Source: Anomaloglossus baeobatrachus
Lineage: Eukaryota > Chordata > Amphibia > Anura > Aromobatidae
Direction of reading: 5' to 3'
NCBI RefSeq assembly: GCF_048569485.1
Contig: NC_134364.1
Span: 125,624,882 to 125,688,881 of the forward strand
Length of the DNA: 64,000 nt
Part shown: positions 1 through 14,690 of the stretch, piece after piece
How the letters are laid out: the number at the start of each line of letters is the position of its first letter
How positions within the stretch are numbered: the stretch's first letter is position 1
Notes under the pieces: generated by a model
Databases searched by the model: none
What the model was told of the DNA's origin: nothing
Seen by the model: only the letters and a program-made list of their open reading frames with translations
Translations under genes and position numbers: made by a program

Positions 1-2862
1 CTGGATATTCTCAGTACTGCAGCAGTAATAGACCACACAGTGACCTCTACTCCCGCCTGCTGGATATTCTCAGTACTGCTCCAGTAATACACCACACAGT
101 GACCTCTACTACCACCTGCTGGATATTCTCAGTACTGCAGCAGTAATAGACCACACAGTGACCTCTACTCCCGCCTGCTGGATATTCTCAGTACTGCTCC
201 AGTAATACACCACACAGTGACCTCTACTACCACCTGCTGGATATTCTCAGTACTGCTCCAGTAATAGACCACACACTGCCCTCTACTACCACCTGCTGGA
301 TGTTCTCAGTACTGCACCAGTAATACACCAAACAGGGACCTCTACTACCACCTGCTGGATGTTCTCTGTACTGCACCAGTAATAGACCACACAGTGACCT
401 CTACTACCACCTGCTGGATATTCTCAGTACTGCACCAGTAATACACCACACACTGACCTCTACTACCACCTGCTGGATATTCTCAGTACTGCGCCAGTAA
501 TAGACCACACAGTGACCTCTACTACCACCTGCTGGATATTCTCAGCACTGCACCAGTAATAGACCACACAGTGACCTCTACTGCCACCTGCTGGATATTC
601 TCAGTACTGCACCAGTAATACACCACACAGTGACCTCTACCACCTGCTGGATATTCTCAGTACTGCACCAGTAATACACGACACAGTGACCTCTACTACC
701 ACCTGCTGGATATTCTCAGTACTGCACCAGTAATACACGACAAAGTGACCTCTATTACCACCTGCTGGATATTCTCAGTACTGCACCAGTAATAGACCAC
801 ACACTGACCTCTACCACCTGCTGGATATTCTCTGTACTGCAACAGTAATAGACATTCAGTGTCCTCTACTACCACCTGCTGGATATTCTCAGTACTGCAC
901 CAGTAATAGATATTCAGTGTCCTCTACTACCACCTGCTGAATATTCTCAGTACTGCTCCAGTAATAGACCACACACTGACCTCTACTACCACCTGCTGGA
1001 TATTCTCAATACTGCACCAGTAATAGACACTCAGTGACCTCTACTACCACCTGCTGGACATTCTCAGTACTGCACCAGTAATACAACAAACAGTGACCTC
1101 TACCACCTGCTGGATATTCTCAGTACTGCACCAGTAATAGACCACACACTGACCTCTACTACCACCTGCTGGATATTCTCAGTACTGCACCAGTAATACA
1201 CCACACAGTGACCTCTACTACCACCTGCTGGAAATTGTCAGTACTGCACCAGTAATACACCACACAGTGACCTCTACTACCACCTGCTGGAAATTGTCAG
1301 TACTGCACCAGTAATACACCACACAGTGACCTCTACTACCACCTGCTGGATATTCTCAGTACTGCAACAGTAAAAGACCACACAGTGTCCTCTACTACCA
1401 CCTGCTGGATGTTCTCAGTACTGCACCAGTAATACACCACACACTGACCTCTACTACCACCTGCTGGATATTCTCAGTACTGCACCAGTAATACACCAAA
1501 CAGTGACCTCTACTACCACCTGCTGAATATTCTCAGTACTGCACCAGTAATAGACCACACACTGACTTCTACTACCACCTGCTGGATATTCTCAGTACTG
1601 CACCAGTAATACACCACACACTGACCTCTACTACCACCTGCTGGATATTCTCAGTACTGCACCAGTAATACACCACACACTGACCTCTACTACCACCTGC
1701 TGGAAATTGTCAGTACTGCACCAATAATAGACCACACAGTGACCTCTACTACCATCTGCTGGATGTTCTCAGTACTGCACCAGTAATACACCAAACAGTG
1801 ACCTCTACTACCACCTGCTGGAAATTGTCAGTACTGCACCAGTAATACACCACACAGTGACCTCTACTACCACCTGCTGGATGTTCTCAGTACTGCAACA
1901 GTAATAGACCACACAGTGACCTCTACTACCACCTGCTGGATATTCTCAGTACTGCAACAGTAAAAGACCACACACTGACCTCTACTACCACCTGCTGGAT
2001 ATTCTCAGTACTGCACCAGTAATACACCACACACTGACCTCTACTACCACCTGCTGGATATTCTCAGTACTGCAACAGTAAAAGACCACACAGTGACCTC
2101 TACTACCACCTGCTGGATATTCTCAGAACTGCAACAGTAAAAGACCACACAGTGTCCTCTACTACCACCTGCTGGACATTCTCAGTACTGCACCAGTAAT
2201 ACACCAAACAGTGACCTCTACTACCACCTGCTGGAAATTGTCAGTACTGCACCAGTAATACACCACACAGTGACCTCTACTACCACCTGCTGGATGTTCT
2301 CAGTACTGCAACAGTAATAGACCACACAGTGACCTCTACTACCACCTGCTGGATATTCTCAGTACTGCAACAGTAATAGACCACACACTGACCTCTACTA
2401 CCACCTGCTGGATATTCTCAGTACTGCACCAGTAATACACCACACACTGACCTCTACTACCACCTGCTGGATATTCTCAGTACTGCAACAGTAAAAGACC
2501 ACACAGTGACCTCTACTACCACCTGCTGGATATTCTCAGAACTGCAACAGTAAAAGACCACACAGTGTCCTCTACTACCACCTGCTGGACATTCTCAGTA
2601 CTGCACCAGTAATACACCACACAGTGACCTCTACCACCTGCTGAATATTCTCAGTACTGCACCAGTAATAGACCACACAGTGACCTCTACTACCACCTGC
2701 TGGATATTCTCAGTACTGCAACAGTAATAGACATTCAGTGTCCTCTACTACCACCTGCTGGATGTTCTCAGTACTGCACCAGTAATACACCACACAGTGA
2801 CCTCTACTACCACCTGCTGGATATTCTCAGAACTGCAACAGTAAAAGACCACACAGTGTCCT
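1..2862. repeat. 59-bp minisatellite array, left segment
   Basis: Head-to-tail copies of a 59-bp unit fill this stretch. A unit opens with CTGGATATTCTCAGTACTGC, continues with an ACCAGTAATA block and an ACCACACAGTGACC block, and closes with TCTACTACCACCTG. Successive unit starts at 1, 60 and 119 give the period directly. Common variants are a 56-bp unit lacking one TAC triplet, GGATGTTC or GGAAATTG in place of GGATATTC, and AACAGTAAAAGACC in place of ACCAGTAATACACC. The array starts before the window, so its left border is unseen. I see no gene in it. Confidence 0.97.
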
Positions 2863-4158
2863 TGTGAGGCAAACCCTGGGATATGAAGATGAATTATGAC
2901 TTCCAGTCATAATCGCTCTCATCACTCCATGGCAGTGCCCCCTCCCTTCTTGTTCTCAGATGTCCAGCATCTGTGAAGGTGTCACATCCCATGGCCATCT
3001 CCTGTGATATGGAGATTAGGTGATGTGGGAACAATGGACACAGGATGACTCCCTGCCGTGACCCTGTAGTAGGGGCTGCTATCTAGTTAGCAAGCTTGGA
3101 AGTATCCAGACAGGACGACTCCAGTAAAAAATGGTTCATATCTCGCAAGCCATATTTCCGATAAATATGGCAACCATAAAAATGGTGTCTCCGCATGCGG
3201 ACGATGCTGGCACACCCTTTTTATGGGAGCAGGACCTGGGGAAATACCCCAGGCGTGATATCAGCCAATGGGGAACTAGTAGACAAGTCATGAGTCCTCT
3301 CGTTCTGTAGCTAAATTCATAGCTGTCACAATGAGAGCGTCGGCGTCCGCCTACGACGCTCCCAGGCCAAGTTATGGCCATATTCCATGTTGTGGATTTT
3401 GTCCATAACTCCAGCCAGGGGTGGAGCAGTGCTCCCTCTGAGGTCACTAAGGTAGGAGGGGACCTGGATTTGCCCAGGTTGATAACCCTACTTCGGCCAT
3501 TTTCCAGTGTTCTTCTGCTCGGGGGGCCTGGTTGGGAAAGACCTGTGAGGGAGTTCCTGGAAACCTGGTCTACAGCGCCCCCCTGTGGCCAGACGCACAA
3601 GGTAACTGCTGGAACTGTGTATGCCTGTTTGTAACCCATGCTTTGATTGTAACTGTACTCTGACATAACTGTATATTCTGTAGATTCCCTATTGTATATA
3701 TTGTAGTTTCTAGTGTGCTTTAGGCTGATTAAATTATATAATTAATCTTGGGCTGTTCTGTTATCTTGATCTTGAATCCCACGTCTGTGTGTTCGGCTAA
3801 TAGTTACCGTGAAGCGGTTGGTGGCAGCGAGTTGTGCCAAGGATTATTGTGGGGAGGCCAGTGAGATTCGGGGAGGTTTTATATATTCCGCCCGCGGAGG
3901 TCGGGGGAATATATACCCTACTCTCACCGGGGACCCTTCAATAATCGGCATAAGTAGTATAGCGGCCTCCTTGCTTATCGTCGGGCAATTCCATAATTGG
4001 CCTGACTATAAGAGGGGCGCTAGAGAGCGCGTCACGTGCTCTGTCTGTCGGTCGGGAGGTATAAAGGAGGGGTGACCCCCACTTGTTACCCCCCGATTGT
4101 GACGTACTGGTAGCCAGCGCGGGGGATTTCTGAGTGACCCCCCCGGTGGTTCGTGACA
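2863..4158 (+). mobile_element. Solo LTR of the Gmr1-like Ty3/gypsy family
   Basis: This 1,296-bp block starts TGTGAGGC, ends GTGACA, and matches the two LTRs of the full element at 36,866-44,728 along its whole length, in the same orientation. It is flanked by a perfect 5-bp target duplication, GTCCT (2,858-2,862 and 4,159-4,163), and sits inside the 59-bp array. No internal coding sequence is present, so it is best read as a solo LTR left by recombination between the two LTRs of an older insertion. It differs from the full element at many more places than that element's LTRs differ from each other, so it is older. Confidence 0.93.
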
Positions 4159-4404
4159 GTCCTCTACTACCACCTGCTGGATATTCTCAGAACTGCAACA
4201 GTAAAAGACCACACACTGACCTCTACTACCACCTGCTGTATATTCTCAGTACTGCACCAGTAATACACCACACAGTGACCTCTACTACCACCTGCTGGAT
4301 ATTCTCAGAACTGCAACAGTAAAAGACCACACAGTGTCCTCTACTACCACCTGCTGGACATTCTCAGTACTGCACCAGTAATACACCACACAGTGACCTC
4401 TACC

Positions 4405-6800
4405 ACCTGCTGAATATTCTCAGTACTGCACCAGTAATAGACCACACAGTGACCTCTACTACCACCTGCTGGATATTCTCAGTACTGCAACAGTAATAGA
4501 CCACACAGTGACCTCTACTACCACCTGCTGGATATTCTCACTACTGCACCAATAATAGACCACACAGTGAACTCTACTACCACCTGCTGGAAATTGTCAG
4601 TACTGCACCAGTAATACACCACACAGTGACCTCTACTACCACCTGCTGGATGTTCTCAGTACTGCAACAGTAATAGACCACACAGTGACCTCTACTACCA
4701 CCTGCTGGATATTCTCAGTACTGCACCAGTAATACACCACACAGTGACCTCTACTACCACCTGCTGGATATTCTCAGAACTGCAACAGTAAAAGACCACA
4801 CAGTGTCCTCTACTACCACCTGCTGGACATTCTCAGTACTGCACCAGTAATACACCACACAGTGACCTCTACCACCTGCTGGATATTCTCAGTACAGCAC
4901 CAGTAATACACCACACACTGACCTCTACTACCACCTGCTGGATATTCTCAGTACTGCACCAGTAATACACCACACACTGACCTCTACTACCACCTGCTGG
5001 ATATTCTCAGTACTGCAACAGTAAAAGACCACACAGTGACCTCTACTACCACCTGCTGGATATTCTCAGTACTGCTCCAGTAATAGCCCACACAGAGACC
5101 TCTACTACCACCTGCTGGATATTCTCACTACTGCACCAGTAATACACCAAACAGTGACCTCTACTACCACCTGCTGGATATTCTCAGTACTGCTCCAGTA
5201 ATACACCACACAGTGTCCTCCACTACCACCTGCTGGATATTCTCAGTACTGCTCCAGTAATACACCAAACAGTGACCTCTACTACCACCTGCTGGATATT
5301 CTCAGTACTGCTCCAGTAATACACCACACAGTGACCTCTACTACCACCTGCTGGATATTCTCAGTACTGCTCCAGTAATACACCAAACAGTGACCTCTAC
5401 TACCACCTGCTGGATATTCTCAGTAATGCACCAGTAATAGACCACACACTGACCTCTACTACCACCTGCTGGATATTCTCAGTACTGCACCAGTAATACA
5501 CCACACAGTGACCTCTACCACCTGCTGGATATTCTCAGTACTGCACCAGTAATACAACAAACAGTGACCTCTGCTACCACCTGCTGGATATTCTCAGTAC
5601 TGCACCAGTAATACACCACACAGTGACCTCTACTACCACCTGCTGGACATTCTCAGTACTGCACCAGTAATACAACAAACAGTGACCTCTGCTACCACCT
5701 GCTGGATATTCTCAGTACTGCACCAGTAATACACCACACAGTGACCTCTACTACCACCTGCTGGATATTCTCAGTACTGCACCAGTAATACACCACACAG
5801 TGACCTCTACTACCACCTGCTGGATATTCTCAGTACTGCACCAGTAATACAACAAACAGTGACCTCTGCTACCACCTGCTGGATATTCTCAGTACTGCAC
5901 CAGTAATACACCACACAGTGACCTCTACTACCACCTGCTGGATATTCTCAGTACTGCACCAGTAATAGACCACACAGTGACCTCTACTACCACCTGCTGG
6001 ATATTCTCAGTACTGCTCCAGTAATACACCAAACAGTGTCCTCCACTACCACCTGCTGGATGTTCTCAGTACTGCACCAGTAATACACCAAACAGTGACC
6101 TCTACTACCACCTGCTGGATATTCTCAGTACTGCTCCAGTAATACACCACACAGTGTCCTCCACTACCACCTGCTGGATATTCTCAGTACTGCTCCAGTA
6201 ATACACCAAACAGTGACCTCTACTACCACCTGCTGGATATTCTCAGTAATGCACCAGTAATAGACCACACACTGACCTCTACTACCACCTGCTGGATATT
6301 CTCAGTACTGCACCAGTAATACAACACACAGTGACCTCTACCACCTGCTGGATGTTCTCAGTACTGCACCAGTAATACACCACACAGTGACCTCTACTAC
6401 CACCTGCTGGATATTCTCAGTACTGCACCAGTAATACAACAAACAGTGACCTCTGCTACCACCTGCTGGATATTCTCAGTACTGCACCAGTAATACACCA
6501 CACAGTGACCTCTACTACCACCTGCTGGATATTCTCAGTACTGCACCAGTAATACACCACAGTGACCTCTACTACCACCTGCTGGATATTCTCAGTACTG
6601 AACCAGTAATACACCACACAGTGACCTCTACTACCACCTGCTGGATATTCTCAGTACTGCTCCAGTAATAGACCACACAGAGACCTCTACTACCGCCTGC
6701 TGGATATTCTCAGTACTGCAACAGTAATACATCACACAGGGACCTCTACTACCACCTGCTGGATGTTCTCAGTACTGCAGCAGTAATAGACCACACAGTG
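4405..6800. repeat. Higher-order block of the 59-bp array, copy 1
   Basis: A run of about 40 units whose order of rare variants is repeated at 8,403-11,210. Markers include GCTGAATATTC followed by CACTACTGCACCAATAATAG and GTGAACTC, then AGTAATAGCCCACACAGAG, then repeated CAACAAACAGTG units, then ACTACCGCCTGC. The offset between copies is 3,998 bp at the left markers and about 4,409 bp at the right markers. The second copy has therefore gained about seven units. Confidence 0.8.
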
Positions 6801-8402
6801 ACCTCTACTCCCGCCTGCTGGATATTCTCAGTACTGCTCCAGTAATAGACCACACAGAGACCTCTACTACCACCTGCTGGATATTCTCAGTACTGCACCA
6901 GTAATACATCACACAGGGACCTCTACTACCACCTGCTGGATGTTCTCAGTACTGCAGCAGTAATAGACCACACAGTGACCTCTACTCCCGCCTGCTGGAT
7001 ATTCTCAGTACTGCTCCAGTAATAGACCACACAGAGACCTCTACTACCACCTGCTGGATATTCTCAGTACTGCTCCAGTAATACACCACACAGTGACCTC
7101 TACTACCACCTGCTGGATATTCTCAGTACTGCTCCAGTAATAGACCACACACTGCCCTCTACTACCACCTGCTGGATATTCTCAGTACTGCACCAGTAAT
7201 ACACCACACAGTGACCTATACTACCACCTGCTGGATATTCTCAGTACTGCACCAGTAATACACCACACACTGACCTCTACTACCACCTGCTGGATATTCT
7301 CAGTACTGCACCAGTAATACACCACACAGTGACCTCTACTACTACCTGCTGGATGTTCTCAGTACTGCACCAGTAATACACCACACAGTGACCTCTACTA
7401 CCACCTGCTGAAAATTGTCAGTACTGCACCAGTAATACACCACACAGTGACCTCTACTACCACCTGCTGGATATTCTCAGTACTGCACCAGTAATAGACA
7501 ACACAGTGACCTCTACTACCACATGCTGGATATTCTCAGTACTGCACCAGTAATAGACAACACAGTGACCTCTACTACCACATGCTGGATATTCTCAGTA
7601 CTGCACCAGTAATAGACCACACAGTGACCTCTACTACTACCTGCTGGATGTTCTCAGTACTGCACCAGTAATACACCACACAGTGACCTCTACTACCACC
7701 TGCTGGAAATTGTCAGTACTGCACCAGTAATAGACCACACACTGACCTCTACTACCACCTGCTGGATATTCTCAGTACTGCACCAGTAATACACCACACA
7801 GTGACCTCTACTACCACCTGCTGGATATTCTCAGTACTGCACCAGTAATAGACAACACAGTGACCTCTACTACCACATGCTGGATATTCTCAGTACTGCA
7901 CCAGTAATACACCACACAGTGACCTCTACTACCACCTGCTGGATATTCTCAGTACTGCACCAGTAATACACCACACAGTGACCTCTACTACTACCTGCTG
8001 GATGTTCTCAGTACTGCACCAGTAATACACCACACAGTGACCTCTACTACCACCTGCTGGAAATTGTCAGTACTGCTCCAGTAATACACCACACAGTGAC
8101 CTCTACTACCACCTGCTGGATATTCTCAGTACTGCACCAGTAATACACCACACAGTGACCTCTACTACCACCTGCTGGATATTCTCAGTACTGCACCAGT
8201 AATACACCACACAGTGACCTCTACTACCACCTGCTGGATATTCTCAGAACTGCAACAGTAAAAGACCACACAGTGTCCTCTACTACCACCTGCTGGATGT
8301 TCTCAGTACTGCACCAGTAATAGACCACACAGTGACCTCTACTACCACCTGCTGGATGTTCTCAGTACTGCACCAGTAATACACCACACAGTGACCTCTA
8401 CC

Positions 8403-11210
8403 ACCTGCTGAATATTCTCAGTACTGCACCAGTAATAGACCACACAGTGACCTCTACTACCACCTGCTGGATATTCTCAGTACTGCAACAGTAATAGACC
8501 ACACAGTGACCTCTACTACCACCTGCTGGATATTCTCACTACTGCACCAATAATAGACCACACAGTGAACTCTACTACCACCTGCTGGAAATTGTCAGTA
8601 CTGCACCAGTAATACACCACACAGTGACCTCTACTACCACCTGCTGGATGTTCTCAGTACTGCAACAGTAATAGACCACACAGTGACCTCTACTACCACC
8701 TGCTGGATATTCTCAGTACTGCACCAGTAATACACCACACAGTGACCTCTACTACCACCTGCTGGATATTCTCAGAACTGCAACAGTAAAAGACCACACA
8801 GTGTCCTCTACTACCACCTGCTGGACATTCTCAGTACTGCACCAGTAATACACCACACAGTGACCTCTACCACCTGCTGGATATTCTCAGTACAGCACCA
8901 GTAATACACCACACACTGACCTCTACTACCACCTGCTGGATATTCTCAGTACTGCACCAGTAATACACCACACACTGACCTCTACTACCACCTGCTGGAT
9001 ATTCTCAGTACTGCAACAGTAAAAGACCACACAGTGACCTCTACTACCACCTGCTGGATATTCTCAGTACTGCTCCAGTAATAGCCCACACAGAGACCTC
9101 TACTACCACCTGCTGGATATTCTCACTACTGCACCAGTAATACACCACACAGTGACCTCTACTACCACCTGCTGGATATTCTCAGTACTGCACCAGTAAT
9201 ACACCACACACTGACCTCTACTACCACCTGCTGGATATTCTCAGTACTGCACCAGTAATAGACCACACAGTGACCTCTACTACCACCTGCTGGATATTCT
9301 CACTACTGCACCAGTAATACACCACACAGTGACCTCTACTACCACCTGCTGGATATTCTCAGTACTGCACCAATAATAGACCACACAGTGAACTCTACTA
9401 CCACCTGCTGGATCTTCTCAGTACTGCACCAGTAATACACCAAACAGTGACCTCTACTACCAACTGCTGGATATTCTCAGTACTGCTCCAGTAATACACC
9501 AAACAGTGACCTCTACTACCACCTGCTGGATATTCTCAGTACTGCTCCAGTAATACACCAAACAGTGACCTCTACTACCACCTGCTGGATATTCTCAGTA
9601 ATGCACCAGTAATAGACCACACAGTGTCCTCCACTACCACCTGCTGGATATTCTCAGTACTGCTCCAGTAATACACCAAACAGTGACCTCTACTACCACC
9701 TGCTGGATATTCTCAGTACTGCTCCAGTAATACACCACACAGTGACCTCTACTACCACCTGCTGGATATTCTCAGTACTGCTCCAGTAATACACCAAACA
9801 GTGACCTCTACTACCACCTGCTGGATATTCTCAGTAATGCACCAGTAATAGACCACACACTGACCTCTACTACCACCTGCTGGATATTCTCAGTACTGCA
9901 CCAGTAATACACCACACAGTGACCTCTACCACCTGCTGGATATTCTCAGTACTGCACCAGTAATACAACAAACAGTGACCTCTGCTACCACCTGCTGGAT
10001 ATTCTCAGTACTGCACCAGTAATACACCACACAGTGACCTCTACTACCACCTGCTGGACATTCTCAGTACTGCACCAGTAATACAACAAACAGTGACCTC
10101 TGCTACCACCTGCTGGATATTCTCAGTACTGCACCAGTAATACACCACACAGTGACCTCTACTACCACCTGCTGGATATTCTCAGTACTGCACCAGTAAT
10201 ACACCACACAGTGACCTCTACTACCACCTGCTGGATATTCTCAGTACTGCACCAGTAATACAACAAACAGTGACCTCTGCTACCACCTGCTGGATATTCT
10301 CAGTACTGCACCAGTAATACACCACACAGTGACCTCTACTACCACCTGCTGGATATTCTCAGTACTGCACCAGTAATAGACCACACAGTGACCTCTACTA
10401 CCACCTGCTGGATATTCTCAGTACTGCTCCAGTAATACACCAAACAGTGTCCTCCACTACCACCTGCTGGATGTTCTCAGTACTGCACCAGTAATACACC
10501 AAACAGTGACCTCTACTACCACCTGCTGGATATTCTCAGTACTGCTCCAGTAATACACCACACAGTGTCCTCCACTACCACCTGCTGGATATTCTCAGTA
10601 CTGCTCCAGTAATACACCAAACAGTGACCTCTACTACCACCTGCTGGATATTCTCAGTAATGCACCAGTAATAGACCACACACTGACCTCTACTACCACC
10701 TGCTGGATATTCTTAGTACTGCACCAGTAATACAACACACAGTGACCTCTACCACCTGCTGGATGTTCTCAGTACTGCACCAGTAATACACCACACAGTG
10801 ACCTCTACTACCACCTGCTGGATATTCTCAGTACTGCACCAGTAATACACCACACAGTGACCTCTACTACCACCTGCTGGACATTCTCAGTACTGCACCA
10901 GTAATACACCACAGTGACCTCTACTACCACCTGCTGGATATTCTCAGTACTGCACCAGTAATACACCACAGTGACCTCTACTACCACCTGCTGGATATTC
11001 TCAGTACTGCACCAGTAATACACCACACAGTGACCTCTACTACCACCTGCTGGATATTCTCAGTACTGCTCCAGTAATAGACCACACAGAGACCTCTACT
11101 ACCGCCTGCTGGATATTCTCAGTACTGCAACAGTAATACATCACACAGGGACCTCTACTACCACCTGCTGGATGTTCTCAGTACTGCAGCAGTAATAGAC
11201 CACACAGTGA
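8403..11210. repeat. Higher-order block of the 59-bp array, copy 2
   Basis: This is the second copy of the multi-unit block described at 4,405. The same rare unit variants appear in the same order, with about seven extra units gained in the middle. It supports segmental duplication or unequal exchange over several kilobases rather than unit-by-unit slippage. Confidence 0.8.
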
Positions 11211-12720
11211 CCTCTACTACCACCTGCTGGATATTCTCAGTACTGCTCCAGTAATAGACCACACAGAGACCTCTACTACCACCTGCTGGATATTCTCAGT
11301 ACTGCTCCAGTAATACACCACACAGTGACCTCTACTACCACCTGCTGGATATTCTCAGTACTGCACCAGTAATACACCACACAGTGACCTATACTACCAC
11401 CTGCTGGATATTCTCAGTACTGCACCAGTAATACACCACACACTGACCTCTACTACCACCTGCTGGATATTCTCAGTACTGCACCAGTAATACACCACAC
11501 AGTGACCTCTACTACTACCTGCTGGATGTTCTCAGTACTGCACCAGTAATACACCACACAGTGACCTCTACTACCACCTGCTGAAAATTGTCAGTACTGC
11601 ACCAGTAATACACCACACAGTGACCTCTACTACCACCTGCTGGATATTCTCAGTACTGCACCAGTAATAGACAACACAGTGACCTCTACTACCACATGCT
11701 GGATATTCTCAGTACTGCACCAGTAATAGACAACACAGTGACCTCTACTACCACATGCTGGATATTCTCAGTACTGCACCAGTAATAGACAACACAGTGA
11801 CCTCTACTACCACCTGCTGGATATTCTCAGTACTGCACCAGTAATAGACCACACAGTGACCTCTACTACTACCTGCTGGATGTTCTCAGTACTGCACCAG
11901 TAATACACCACACAGTGACCTCTACTACCACCTGCTGGAAATTGTCAGTACTGCACCAGTAATACACCACACAGTGACCTCTACTACCACCTGCTGGATA
12001 TTCTCAGTACTGCACCAGTAATAGACAACACAGTGACCTCTACTACCACATGCTGGATATTCTCAGTACTGCACCAGTAATACACCACACAGTGACCTCT
12101 ACTACCACCTGCTGGATATTCTCAGTACTGCACCAGTAATACACCACACAGTGACCTCTACTACTACCTGCTGGATGTTCTCAGTACTGCACCAGTAATA
12201 CACCACACAGTGACCTCTACTACCACCTGCTGGAAATTGTCAGTACTGCTCCAGTAATACACCACACAGTGACCTCTACTACCACCTGCTGGATATTCTC
12301 AGTACTGCACCAGTAATACACCACACAGTGACCTCTACTACCACCTGCTGGATATTCTCAGTACTGCACCAGTAATACACCACACAGTGACCTCTACTAC
12401 CACCTGCTGGATATTCTCAGTACTGCACCAGTAATACACCACACAGTGACCTCTACTACCACCTGCTGGATATTCTCAGTACTGCACCAGTAATACACCA
12501 CACAGTGACCTCTACTACCACCTGCTGGATATTCTCAGTACTGCACCAGTAATAGACAACACAGTGACCTCTACTACCACCTGCTGGATATTCTCAGTAC
12601 TGCACCAGTAATACACCACACAGTGACCTCTACTACCACCTGCTGGATATTCTCAGTACTGCACCAGTAATACACCACACAGTGACCTCTACTACCACCT
12701 GCTGGATATTCTCAGTACTG

Positions 12721-14690
12721 CACCAGTAATACACCACAGTGACCTCTACTACCACCTGCTGGATATTCTCAGTACTGCACCAGTAATACACCACACAGTG
12801 ACCTCTACTACCACCTGCTGGATATTCTCAGTACTGCTCCAGTAATAGACCACACAGAGACCTCTACTACCGCCTGCTGGATATTCTCAGTACTGCAACA
12901 GTAATACATCACACAGGGACCTCTACTACCACCTGCTGGATGTTCTCAGTACTGCAGCAGTAATAGACCACACAGTGACCTCTACTCCCGCCTGCTGGAT
13001 ATTCTCAGTACTGCTCCAGTAATAGACCACACAGAGACCTCTACTACCACCTGCTGGATATTCTCAGTACTGCACCAGTAATACATCACACAGGGACCTC
13101 TACTACCACCTGCTGGATGTTCTCAGTACTGCAGCAGTAATAGACCACACAGTGACCTCTACTCCCGCCTGCTGGATATTCTCAGTACTGCTCCAGTAAT
13201 AGACCACACAGAGACCTCTACTACCACCTGCTGGATATTCTCAGTACTGCTCCAGTAATACACCACACAGTGACCTCTACTACCACCTGCTGGATATTCT
13301 CAGTACTGCTCCAGTAATAGACCACACACTGCCCTCTACTACCACCTGCTGGATATTCTCAGTACTGCACCAGTAATACACCACACAGTGACCTATACTA
13401 CCACCTGCTGGATATTCTCAGTACTGCACCAGTAATACACCACACAGTGACCTCTACTACCACCTGCTGGATATTCTCAGTACTGCTCCAGTAATAGACC
13501 ACACAGAGACCTCTACTACCACCTGCTGGATATTCTCAGTACTGCACCAGTAATACACCACACACTGACCTCTACTACCACCTGCTGGATATTCTCAGTA
13601 CTGCACCAGTAATACACCACACAGTGACCTCTACTACCACCTGCTGGATATTCTCAGTACTGCACCAGTAATACACCACACAGTGACCTCTACTACCACC
13701 TGCTGGATATTCTCAGTACTGCACCAGTAATACACCACACAGTGACCTCTACTACCACCTGCTGGATATTCTCAGTACTGCACCAGTAATACACCACAGT
13801 GACCTCTACTACCACCTGCTGGATATTCTCAGTACTGCACCAGTAATACACCACACAGTGACCTCTACTACCACCTGCTGGATATTCTCAGTACTGCTCC
13901 AGTAATAGACCACACAGAGACCTCTACTACCGCCTGCTGGATATTCTCAGTACTGCAACAGTAATACATCACACAGGGACCTCTACTACCACCTGCTGGA
14001 TGTTCTCAGTACTGCAGCAGTAATAGACCACACAGTGACCTCTACTCCCGCCTGCTGGATATTCTCAGTACTGCTCCAGTAATAGACCACACAGAGACCT
14101 CTACTACCACCTGCTGGATATTCTCAGTACTGCACCAGTAATACATCACACAGGGACCTCTACTACCACCTGCTGGATGTTCTCAGTACTGCAGCAGTAA
14201 TAGACCACACAGTGACCTCTACTCCCGCCTGCTGGATATTCTCAGTACTGCTCCAGTAATAGACCACACAGAGACCTCTACTACCACCTGCTGGATATTC
14301 TCAGTACTGCTCCAGTAATACACCACACAGTGACCTCTACTACCACCTGCTGGATATTCTCAGTACTGCTCCAGTAATAGACCACACACTGCCCTCTACT
14401 ACCACCTGCTGGATATTCTCAGTACTGCACCAGTAATACACCACACAGTGACCTATACTACCACCTGCTGGATATTCTCAGTACTGCACCAGTAATACAC
14501 CACACAGTGACCTCTACTACCACCTGCTGGATATTCTCAGTACTGCTCCAGTAATAGACCACACAGAGACCTCTACTACCACCTGCTGGATATTCTCAGT
14601 ACTGCACCAGTAATACACCACACACTGACCTCTACTACCACCTGCTGGATATTCTCAGTACTGCACCAGTAATACACCACACAGTGACCT
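12721..14690. repeat. Tandem duplication of an 18-unit block (1,060 bp)
   Basis: The block beginning at 12,721 recurs at 13,781, an offset of 1,060 bp, which is eighteen 59-bp units less one 2-bp deletion that is present in both copies (CACCACAGTGACC in place of CACCACACAGTGACC). The run of marker units CAGAGACC, CCGCCTGC, CATCACACAGGG, GCAGCAGTAATAG and CTCCCGCC appears in the same order in both. The similarity fades near 14,690. Confidence 0.85.

Noticed and set aside
3809-4075. An 88-codon open frame in the LTR, recurring at 37,806 and 44,379
   Set aside because: It recurs because the three LTR copies are near-identical. It has no domain, and LTRs of this group are not known to encode a protein.
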